A stretch of 12,180 nucleotides of DNA from an uncultured Chitinophagaceae bacterium (GTDB taxonomy: Bacteria > Bacteroidota > Bacteroidia > Chitinophagales > Chitinophagaceae): the NCBI GenBank assembly GCA_946885665.1, contig CAMPGT010000115.1:1-12180 (forward strand), given 5' to 3'. Under the pieces are notes generated by a model that saw only the letters and a list, made by a program, of their open reading frames with translations, did not search any database and had not been told where the DNA came from. The position numbers were made by a program, and so were the translations under genes. Below, in pieces: positions 1 through 6,096 of the stretch. The number at the start of each line of letters is the position of its first letter. The stretch's first letter is position 1.

Positions 1-66
1 CACCTTCGCTACCACGGCCAGCGGGGGGTATAATGCACCTTTCGCTACCACCGCCTGCGCGGGATA
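1..66. repeat. Two tandem copies of a GC-rich intergenic repeat unit
   Basis: Two similar units of about 31 bp follow each other at 1-31 and 36-66. Each begins CACCTT(T)CGCTACCAC, continues with a GCC(A/T)GCG core and ends in a G-run followed by ATA. A related sequence with a longer palindrome lies at the other end of the window (12081-12120), in the same orientation and again next to a TTGCCCA heptad array. This is non-coding sequence beyond the stop codon of dnaG. It looks like a dispersed intergenic element, but its full extent is unknown because the window starts inside it. Confidence 0.5.
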
Positions 67-128
67 CGGGCCCCTCGGGCAAAACGTAAAACTTACAACT
101 TCAAGCTCTCTCGTTTCACGTCTCGCGA

Positions 129-177
129 TTGCCCATTGCCCGTTGCCCATTGCCCATTGCGCATTGCCGTTTGCCGT
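129..177. repeat. Seven-copy heptamer tandem array (TTGCCCA/TTGCCGT)
   Basis: Seven consecutive 7-bp units fill exactly 49 bp: TTGCCCA, TTGCCCG, TTGCCCA, TTGCCCA, TTGCGCA, TTGCCGT, TTGCCGT. The lead-in at 114-128 (TTTCACGTCTCGCGA) recurs with two differences at 7566-7579 before a shorter array of the same type. The array lies about 10 bp beyond the stop codon of dnaG. Nothing suggests it is translated. Confidence 0.85.
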
Positions 178-187
178 GAAATTTATC

Positions 188-2110
188 TCACTTAACAATC
201 ACCGTCTGCATCGCGGTCACCAGCTCTTTCTCCATTTGCTTGAGATGCTGGTGCGTTTGCGCCACCACCAGCCATTCTTCATGCGATTTGATGGCATTCA
301 TGTCGCGCTGGTTCTCTTCGATCATCTTCCTCACCTTGCGCAGCTTTAAATAACTTACCGTAGATAGTATTTCTTCCCTGTAGAGTTCTTCGCGCGTGTA
401 CATCTTCCCCTCGTAGTGCTCCTTCCAGTTCGGACTCAATTCGTAGGGGAAATCCATCAACGCTACAACGGCGGCGCTCATCTGCTGGTCCTCGTAGTAC
501 AAAAAATTCTTTTCCGTGGGCCGCAGACCTTCCCTGTACCAGGTCTTATAGGTTTCCATGATCTGCTGCAGCGACAATTCTTCAACAAGATGCTGTTCCA
601 TTTCGCCAATTAGGTAATCGGCAACCGTAACCCCTTCGCTCCATTCCTTCAGCCCGAATTCGATGAGGCACTTTATCAGCGCGCGTTCATTCTGTTCATC
701 TTTTTGCAGCAGCGACAGGATATCCTTATCCTCGCCGGCAGGCATTTCATCCGGAATAATGGGCATTGAAGCCGCCTCTTTTGCATCCTGCTTGCTGATC
801 TTGTCGCGGATGTGCTTGTTCACCAGGTTGATGAGGCCGCCTTCGTCTATCTTCAGCATTTCCGCCGACTGCCTGATGTAATCCTGCCGCCGCGTGAAAT
901 CTTCCGCACTGTTGATCCGCGCGATGGTATCGGCAATCGTGTTAACCGCAGCCGACCGCCTTGAGCTGTCGTTACCCGCTTCTTTCAACAGCACCTCGAG
1001 CTGAAACAGGATGAAATCTTTTTTATTGGCAGAAACAAATTCGCGGAAGCGCGCGGCGCCGAGTTTATTGACGTAACTGTCGGGATCGTCCCCATCGGGA
1101 ATGAGCACCAGTTGTACGTTCAGACTTTCTTCGAGTGCCAGGCCGAGACCGCGCATAGCAGCCTTTATTCCTGCTGCGTCGCCATCATAAACAATGGTGA
1201 GGTTCTTCGTGTATTTTTTTACCAGCCGCAGTTGGTCGGGCGTCAGCGACGTTCCGCCGGAGGCAACTGCATTTTCGATACCGGCCTGGTGCAGGGAAAT
1301 AACGTCGGTGTATCCCTCCACTAACAAACATTCATCATTCCTGTCGATGGCCTGCCGGGCAAGATAAGCGCCGTATAATATCTTGCTCTTGACATAAATC
1401 TCATTCTCAGGTGTATTGATATATTTCGGCGCTTTGTCATTTCGCGCGATGATGCGGGCCCCGAACCCGGCAATTTTACCGGACTGGTTATGTACAGGAA
1501 AGATCACACGGCCGCGGTAATTATCGGTGAGGCGCTCATCCCTCATCACCACCAGGCCGCTCTTCTGCAACAGCTCCGGATTATACTGTGCCTGGATGGC
1601 CGTTTTTGCAAAGGCATCGCGTTCGGGCAGGCAGTAGCCGAGCTGGAACTTGCGGATGATGTCTTCCCGGAAACCGCGCTCTTTCAAATAGCTTAGTCCG
1701 AAATCGCGCCCATCGGGGTGCTCAAACAGGATTTCAGTGAAATATTTCTGTGCAAAGGAATTGATGATGTAGAGGCTGTCGGCCGATTGCTGCAGCAGTT
1801 TTACTTCGGGGCTTACTTCTGTTTCTTCAACTTCAACGCCGTATTTGTTCGCCAGCCACTTCAGGGCCTCCACGTACGAATACTTTTCGTGTTCCATCAG
1901 GAAGCTGATGGTGTTGCCGCTCTTGCCGCAACCGAAGCACTTGTAAATTTCTTTGGTGGGGGAAACGGTAAACGAAGGAGTTTTTTCGTTGTGAAAAGGG
2001 CACTGCCCGAGATAGTTCACGCCACGTTTCTTCAGCCGCACGAAGCCACCGAGCACTTCGACGATGTCGATCCTGCTTAAAATCTGCTGTATGGTTTGCT
2101 GGCTGATCAA
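188..2110 (-). CDS. dnaG: DNA primase DnaG
   Basis: This is the replicative primase, which makes the RNA primers for lagging-strand synthesis and acts with the replicative helicase. Counted from an upstream in-frame ATG at 2152, the protein has 654 residues. It shows a CHC2 zinc finger (C51, H54, C72, C75), a catalytic core with the basic NYRGRVIFP segment (211-219), and a TOPRIM domain with E279 in VEGYTD and D323/D325 in YDGDAAG. A less conserved C-terminal region (about 440-654), presumably helicase-binding, follows. I prefer the TTG start at 2110, giving about 640 residues: it yields (M)ISQQTIQQILSRIDIV, the usual N-terminus of Bacteroidota primases, whereas the 14 extra residues from 2152 (MHKKGAYLYAQSRI) look unconserved. 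A near-consensus -7 box, TATCTTTA, lies inside that extension at 2134-2127. The family call is very secure; the start is less so. Confidence 0.97.
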   Translation of the reverse strand: MISQQTIQQILSRIDIVEVLGGFVRLKKRGVNYLGQCPFHNEKTPSFTVSPTKEIYKCFGCGKSGNTISFLMEHEKYSYVEALKWLANKYGVEVEETEVSPEVKLLQQSADSLYIINSFAQKYFTEILFEHPDGRDFGLSYLKERGFREDIIRKFQLGYCLPERDAFAKTAIQAQYNPELLQKSGLVVMRDERLTDNYRGRVIFPVHNQSGKIAGFGARIIARNDKAPKYINTPENEIYVKSKILYGAYLARQAIDRNDECLLVEGYTDVISLHQAGIENAVASGGTSLTPDQLRLVKKYTKNLTIVYDGDAAGIKAAMRGLGLALEESLNVQLVLIPDGDDPDSYVNKLGAARFREFVSANKKDFILFQLEVLLKEAGNDSSRRSAAVNTIADTIARINSAEDFTRRQDYIRQSAEMLKIDEGGLINLVNKHIRDKISKQDAKEAASMPIIPDEMPAGEDKDILSLLQKDEQNERALIKCLIEFGLKEWSEGVTVADYLIGEMEQHLVEELSLQQIMETYKTWYREGLRPTEKNFLYYEDQQMSAAVVALMDFPYELSPNWKEHYEGKMYTREELYREEILSTVSYLKLRKVRKMIEENQRDMNAIKSHEEWLVVAQTHQHLKQMEKELVTAMQTVIVK

Positions 2111-2200
2111 TATCCGGGATTGGGCGTAAAGATAAGCACCCTTTTTATGCACATTTTACACGAAAAATGAAGATTTCCAGTTTTGCGAAATCTTTTTTAT

Positions 2201-2220
2201 TTTAGGTAACCGATCCTAAA
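2201..2220. promoter_or_regulatory. Inverted repeat between divergent dnaG and small-protein gene
   Basis: TTTAGG (2201-2206) and CCTAAA (2215-2220) form a perfect 6-bp inverted repeat with an 8-bp spacer. It sits in the 114-bp divergent gap before 2267, close to where promoters for both genes would be expected. It could be an operator or a leader hairpin, but a 6-bp repeat can arise by chance. I found no exact TAnnTTTG element in this gap. Confidence 0.2.
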
Positions 2221-2266
2221 CCCTGGGAATTTATTTATCAGAATTTAATCATCAAAATTCTCTCCC

Positions 2267-2647
2267 ATGGTAACAACTACAGAAGTAGGCCAGCTCGCCG
2301 GCGAATGCAATCTTTGGCTTGACACTTTACGCACCTTTAGAAACAAGTTTCAGCACTACAAATCCGTTCTTCAGGACATGGCAGTTAACCAAACGCAAAA
2401 AGATGTGTTGCTGGAGATCGAGCACCTGGACAACCAGTTTCACATTCAGTTGATCAATATTCATGATCTGAAGCAAGCCATTAAAAGGCACACGCAAAAA
2501 GTCGATACCGAACGCTTGCAGTCGAGCCATCTTTCGGATGATCTGCTTGCCCGGCATGAGTACCTCTTCGATGAGTTTCAACGCCAGGAAGCCACACTGC
2601 AGATCATTGCCAGGGAGTTTGAGAGATTTTCGAAATATGTGAGGTAG
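2267..2647 (+). CDS. Small coiled-coil protein of unknown function
   Basis: The product is 126 residues, has no signal peptide or membrane segment, and is probably cytoplasmic. Its composition is strongly helical and charged, with heptad-like hydrophobic spacing over about residues 16-75 and 82-122. One example is the stretch VLLEIEHLDNQFHIQLINIH (47-66), followed by a helix rich in E, R, Q and F. It contains one Cys (C14) and no recognisable enzymatic motif. It is divergent from dnaG and converges on the ThuA-family lipoprotein gene, with a heptad inverted repeat starting at its stop codon. ATG 2267 is chosen because it is the first start in an open frame with plausible coding content; no Shine-Dalgarno is present. 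I do not recognise the family. A structural or adaptor role is possible but unsupported. Confidence 0.75.
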   Translation: MVTTTEVGQLAGECNLWLDTLRTFRNKFQHYKSVLQDMAVNQTQKDVLLEIEHLDNQFHIQLINIHDLKQAIKRHTQKVDTERLQSSHLSDDLLARHEYLFDEFQRQEATLQIIAREFERFSKYVR

Positions 2648-2714
2648 GGAGTGGGGAGTGGGGAGTAGGGAATAATAAAAGCAACATTATCTACTACCCA
2701 CTACCTACTCCCCG
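2644..2714. repeat. Heptad (GTGGGGA) inverted repeat between convergent genes
   Basis: The left arm is four 7-bp units at 2644-2671: GTAGGGA, GTGGGGA, GTGGGGA, GTAGGGA. The right arm at about 2690-2714 (CTACTACCCACTACCTACTC and on) is an imperfect reverse complement with the same 7-bp phase. An inner ATAAT/ATTAT pairing (2672-2676 and 2686-2690) closes a 9-nt loop. The element fills the gap between two convergent genes and overlaps the TAG stop of the left one. It could end transcription from both sides, but neither strand has a T-run, so it is not a standard intrinsic terminator. Confidence 0.6.
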
Positions 2715-2718
2715 TTGT

Positions 2719-5202
2719 TCATTCTTTCGCCTTTAAAGAATAAATATATTCCACTATCACTTCCGCGCTGTCTGCTTTTAATGCGGGGTGTGCAGGCATT
2801 GCCGTTTCTCCCCACACGCCGGCACCGCCGTTGATGATCTTTTTCGCAAGGTAATCGGTGTTCTCCTCACTCTTCGAATACTTGTTGGCCACATCGGTAA
2901 ACGAGGGGCCGATCGATTTCTCATCCACCTTGTGGCAGGTTTGACAATCGAGCGATTCCATCGTTTTCTTTCCCGTCATCGCCGGAGTGGATTGCTGATG
3001 ACCTTCGGTCTTCGCAAATTCTGCAGAATCAACCGCAGGCTTCGCACCATTATCGGCAGCGGCGGCTGCATTCTTCGAAGGAAGTTCACCCGGGTTGTAA
3101 TCTATCCTCGACAGTGCGGCATCGGCATTTTGCGTGAACCAGCCGTTTCCGTATTCGAGCATGTAAATCTTACCATCAGGTCCCACTTCCATATCTATGA
3201 GCGCGTTCAATTTTGTAGAAGGCATGAAGGGTTCCATGTTATCGAAGTCGCCGTTAGGAAGGAGCGTTACCGCTTTTATCCAACCCCGGATCCAGTCGTA
3301 CTCGAACAATTTACCATCGTAATATTTGGGCATTATGTTCGTGTCTGTTACGTGATATACCGGTCCGGCCATGGCGTTCCTTCCGCCTGTACCCACCTGC
3401 GGGAAGCTGTCGGATACCGCGTAGGGATAATATACAAGGGGCGGTGTGGCGGGCGGAAGTTCGCGGATGCCTGTATTATTTCTCGAGGCATTGATGGGAT
3501 GCCCGGGATCGAATGCTTCGCCGGTTTTGCCTGTCGCGTAATCGTAACGGTGATAGGGATAATTGTAGCCCACAAAGAAGGGCCATCCAAAGAATCCTGC
3601 CTTCCTTGCCTGGTTCAGTTCATCGTAACCCCGCGGCCCGCGCATAGCAGAGTCGCGTGCCGCATCGGGTCCTACCTCTCCCCAGTAAAGAAATCCTGTG
3701 CTGGTATCCACAGAAATGCGGTAAGGGTTCCTGTTGCCCATCACATATATTTCGGGTCTTGTTTTATCCATGCCTTTCGGAAACAGGTTGTCGTCGGGAA
3801 TGTCATAGGTTCCGTCTTCGTTCACTCTTATCCTCAAAATCTTTCCCCGCAGGTCGTTGGAATTGCCGGCGGTTCTTTCTGCATCGTATTGCTGGTGGCC
3901 GGGGCGGTCGTCGAGAGGGGCGTAACCCTTGCTCACGAAACGCTGGTTGGGCTCATCAAAGGGTGTGCTGTTATCACCGGTAGAAAGGTAGAGCAGCCTG
4001 TCTTTTCCGAATGCGATCGAGCCACCGGTATGGCAGCAGATTTCTCTTTGCGAATAGAACTGCAAAATTATTTTTTCGGAAGCCTTGTCTATTTTATCAT
4101 TCGTAAATGTAAAGCGCGAGAGCCTGTTCACCGAAGTATCGACAGGCGAATAGAAAACATAAACAAAATTATTCTTTGCAAAATTGGGATCAGCTTTTAT
4201 TCCCAGCAAGCCTTCTTCTGCGTTGACACCGGGTGTGTGTTTCGTTTTATAATAAACATCGAGGAAACCGGCCTGCGTTAATGAAGTGTCGCTGTTCTTG
4301 TACAGCAGTATCTCTCCGCGGCGTTGTGAAATCAGGATGTCCTTGTTGGGCAGGATCGTTATTTCTGTGGGTTCGAAGAACCCGCCTTTTTTCAGGACTG
4401 TTTTGGTGAACCTTTCTTCTTCGGGAGCTTTCGGTGTGTGCACCTTGCTGAAATCGGGCTTGTTATTTTCCCCGATGGCGTATTGGATGCCGCCGAGCAG
4501 GTGTTTCAGGTAATTTTCTTCCTGGAACGATTCGTCGGTATGGCCGAGCTCGGTATAAAATGACCGGCCGCCGTCAAATTCATGGTACCAGGCCATGGGG
4601 TGGAAGTCGCCGTTTGTGCCGCCTTTATATGATTTCTCATCGATGGTGATCAACACATGAATGTCTTTATTGAGGTTTTTAAAGTTATACCACTCATCTT
4701 TTCTCTTCCAGGTGTCGGGAAGGTGCTTGGTGGAAATGTGATTTTTGTCTACCACGTTCAGCACAGCTTCCTGCTGTTGCGGGTGGCCGTTGAAGTTTGC
4801 GCCGATGAGCCGCGTATACCATCCCCAGTGGTAGCCCGCGTCGGTGGCGGCGTGTACGCCTACGAAGCCGCCGCCCGACTGGATATACCGTTCGAGTGCA
4901 TTTTCCTGGTACATGTCGAGCAATGAATCTTTTGTGTCGGTGGTGTTGAGAAACACCACGGCAGCGTATTTCTTAAGGGAGTCTTCGTTGATGTACCGGG
5001 CGTCTTCGGTGGTATCGACGAGGAAGCCGTTTTCGTTGCCCAGCTTCATGATGGCCGCCTTGCCGGGTTCAATGGAAGAGTGCCTGAAAGTTACTGTTTT
5101 AGAGAAAACGAGGATCCGTGGCTTGCCGGATCTTTTATTGCTGCAGGATGAAAAGGTGAGGGATAGGGCAATCGCTGCAAGCAGGATCGAATATTTAGTC
5201 AT
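2719..5202 (-). CDS. ThuA / PQQ-type sugar dehydrogenase / cytochrome c lipoprotein
   Basis: The protein has 827 residues from ATG 5202; a GTG at 5226 would add eight residues before the signal peptide. Order of parts: a lipoprotein signal (MTKYSILLAAIALSLTFSSC, acceptor C20); a ThuA-like Rossmann domain (about 28-245, with GGGFVGVHAATDAGYHWG); a six-bladed propeller of the soluble glucose/sorbosone dehydrogenase type (about 265-705); a low-complexity linker (about 706-745); and a C-terminal cytochrome c domain with heme motif CQTCH (753-757) and likely axial Met M802 in AMPAHP. H391 in CCHTGGSIAFG aligns with the catalytic-base region of soluble PQQ glucose dehydrogenases, and LRGKILRI and GNRNPYRI are family motifs. 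The inferred role is periplasmic, membrane-anchored oxidation of a sugar with electron transfer through the heme. The residues after C20 (SNKRSG) lack an acidic surface-export signal. Substrate and direction are unknown. Confidence 0.9.
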   Translation of the reverse strand: MTKYSILLAAIALSLTFSSCSNKRSGKPRILVFSKTVTFRHSSIEPGKAAIMKLGNENGFLVDTTEDARYINEDSLKKYAAVVFLNTTDTKDSLLDMYQENALERYIQSGGGFVGVHAATDAGYHWGWYTRLIGANFNGHPQQQEAVLNVVDKNHISTKHLPDTWKRKDEWYNFKNLNKDIHVLITIDEKSYKGGTNGDFHPMAWYHEFDGGRSFYTELGHTDESFQEENYLKHLLGGIQYAIGENNKPDFSKVHTPKAPEEERFTKTVLKKGGFFEPTEITILPNKDILISQRRGEILLYKNSDTSLTQAGFLDVYYKTKHTPGVNAEEGLLGIKADPNFAKNNFVYVFYSPVDTSVNRLSRFTFTNDKIDKASEKIILQFYSQREICCHTGGSIAFGKDRLLYLSTGDNSTPFDEPNQRFVSKGYAPLDDRPGHQQYDAERTAGNSNDLRGKILRIRVNEDGTYDIPDDNLFPKGMDKTRPEIYVMGNRNPYRISVDTSTGFLYWGEVGPDAARDSAMRGPRGYDELNQARKAGFFGWPFFVGYNYPYHRYDYATGKTGEAFDPGHPINASRNNTGIRELPPATPPLVYYPYAVSDSFPQVGTGGRNAMAGPVYHVTDTNIMPKYYDGKLFEYDWIRGWIKAVTLLPNGDFDNMEPFMPSTKLNALIDMEVGPDGKIYMLEYGNGWFTQNADAALSRIDYNPGELPSKNAAAAADNGAKPAVDSAEFAKTEGHQQSTPAMTGKKTMESLDCQTCHKVDEKSIGPSFTDVANKYSKSEENTDYLAKKIINGGAGVWGETAMPAHPALKADSAEVIVEYIYSLKAKE

Positions 5203-5267
5203 AGAGGGCAAAATAAGCAATAACACGGAAATTTATCAAATCGCGAACAATTTTCAGTTTTTTATCA

Positions 5268-5275
5268 TAGTTTTG
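5268..5275 (+). promoter_or_regulatory. Bacteroidota -7 promoter element for rpmI-rplT
   Basis: TAGTTTTG matches TAnnTTTG exactly. It lies 98 bp upstream of the rpmI start, in the gap divergent from the lipoprotein gene. Transcription would start near 5282, leaving a leader of about 90 nt that contains two hairpins. I see no good TTTG -33 box at the usual spacing. Confidence 0.55.
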
Positions 5276-5284
5276 CGGCCCGTT

Positions 5285-5338
5285 TCCCGCTCCGGCGGGA
5301 TTACCCACAAGGCTCCATAAGTTTCCGCCTGTGCGGAA
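5285..5338 (+). promoter_or_regulatory. Structured 5' leader of rpmI-rplT
   Basis: Two compact hairpins are visible. Hairpin 1 pairs TCCCGC (5285-5290) with GCGGGA (5295-5300) around a UCCG loop; C(UCCG)G fits the stable UNCG tetraloop class. Hairpin 2 pairs TTCCGC (5323-5328) with GCGGAA (5333-5338) around CTGT. The 3' arm of hairpin 1 (GGCGGGA, 5294-5300) can instead pair over seven positions, one of them G-U, with TTCCGCC (5323-5329). That pairing would disrupt both hairpins. Ribosomal protein L20 regulates its own operon through leader RNA in other phyla, so an autoregulatory leader is a reasonable inference. It does not match any leader I can name. Confidence 0.4.
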
Positions 5339-5372
5339 CGCCAGCAGGGTGTAAAAATAAATTTATTCAGTA

Positions 5373-5570
5373 ATGCCAAAAGTTAAAACGAACTCGAGCG
5401 CAAAGAAAAGGTTCAAAGTTACCGGCTCGGGAAAGATTACACATCAGAAGTCCTTTAAGCGACACATTCTTACCAAGAAGTCAAAGAAACGTAAACGTGC
5501 CCTGAACAAGGATGGCATCGTGCATAAATCGAACCTTGATTTTGTAAAGCGCCTGTTGAGGTTGAAATAA
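5373..5570 (+). CDS. rpmI: 50S ribosomal protein bL35
   Basis: The product is 65 residues, the normal length for bL35, and very basic. It starts [20 protein letters not shown] and contains the characteristic segment [10 protein letters not shown]. It is a structural protein of the large ribosomal subunit. It is followed 53 bp downstream by rplT and is surely co-transcribed with it. In many bacteria infC precedes this pair, but here the upstream neighbour is the divergent lipoprotein gene, so the pair appears to rely on the local promoter at 5268-5275. There is no Shine-Dalgarno; the start is preceded by an A/T-rich stretch ending ATTCAG-TA-ATG. Confidence 0.97.
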   Translation: MPKVKTNSSAKKRFKVTGSGKITHQKSFKRHILTKKSKKRKRALNKDGIVHKSNLDFVKRLLRLK

Positions 5571-5623
5571 ACCAGCAGCGTTCACGGTAAAACATCAACA
5601 TCAACTATTAAAATCATTCAGAT

Positions 5624-5968
5624 ATGCCACGTTCAGTAAATGCAGTTGCATCAAGGGCAAGAAGAAAAAGGATACTCAAAGCGGCCAAAGGTTATTACGG
5701 CAAACGTAAGAACGTTTATACCGTCGCTAAAAACGTAATGGAAAAAGGTCTTACATACATGTATGTGGGCCGTAAATTAAAGAAGAGAGAATACCGCACA
5801 CTCTGGATCGCGCGTATCAACGCCGCGGTTAGGGAGGAAGGATTGACATATTCACAGTTCATCCACCTGCTCAACCAGAAAGGAATAACCCTCGACCGCA
5901 AGATTCTTGCGGACCTTGCGATGAATGAACCCGAGAGCTTCAAACAACTGATCGCTTCAGTTAAATAA
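5624..5968 (+). CDS. rplT: 50S ribosomal protein bL20
   Basis: The product is 114 residues, the usual length for bL20, starting [20 protein letters not shown] and followed by the conserved GYYGKRKN segment. The long basic N-terminal extension (about 1-60) threads into 23S rRNA, and the globular C-terminal half ([20 protein letters not shown]) is typical. L20 is needed for early assembly of the 50S subunit and in several bacteria represses its own operon by binding mRNA. It is second in the operon after rpmI, and a strong intrinsic terminator follows 21 bp after the stop. The start context is ATTCAG-AT-ATG, with the same hexamer and spacing as rpmI. Confidence 0.98.
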   Translation: MPRSVNAVASRARRKRILKAAKGYYGKRKNVYTVAKNVMEKGLTYMYVGRKLKKREYRTLWIARINAAVREEGLTYSQFIHLLNQKGITLDRKILADLAMNEPESFKQLIASVK

Positions 5969-5989
5969 GTTCATTAACTCATCAGATAC

Positions 5990-6021
5990 AACCGGATGCG
6001 ATAACTGCATCCGGTTTTTTT
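5990..6021 (+). terminator. Intrinsic terminator of rpmI-rplT
   Basis: AACCGGATGC (5990-5999) pairs perfectly over 10 bp with GCATCCGGTT (6007-6016). The loop has 7 nt, and the T tract covers 6015-6021. This is a textbook rho-independent terminator just after rplT. Confidence 0.93.
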
Positions 6022-6045
6022 GTGTCATTGAATTGTTCAAACGAT

Positions 6046-6053
6046 TATTTTTG
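6046..6053 (+). promoter_or_regulatory. -7 promoter element upstream of the decarboxylase gene
   Basis: TATTTTTG matches TAnnTTTG exactly, 43 bp before the ATG at 6097 and 24 bp beyond the rplT terminator. The decarboxylase gene therefore appears to have its own promoter with a leader of about 35 nt. A TTG at 6028-6030 is nearby but too close to be a convincing -33 box. Confidence 0.5.
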
Positions 6054-6096
6054 CACGGTGCAGTGAAACCAACCGCTGGCATCAGACCGATAAGCT

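Noticed and set aside
129..177. Heptad array considered as a CRISPR array
   Set aside because: Units are 7 bp with no spacers and no cas genes nearby, so this is a simple tandem repeat.
2788..4281. Open frame of 497 codons on the plus strand, antisense to the ThuA-family lipoprotein gene
   Set aside because: It is long, but the opposite strand codes for a clearly recognisable three-domain protein. The antisense translation is rich in Cys, Arg, His and Ile with no family motif, as expected of a shadow of a moderately GC-rich gene.
5200..5226. GTG start at 5226 for the lipoprotein gene
   Set aside because: It would put eight hydrophobic residues ahead of a complete lipoprotein signal that begins at ATG 5202. 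The shorter form has the normal K-then-hydrophobic layout.
5985..6096. Riboswitch upstream of the decarboxylase gene
   Set aside because: Only about 35 nt separate the likely transcription start from the ATG, too short for a known aptamer, and the only strong structure there is the rplT terminator.
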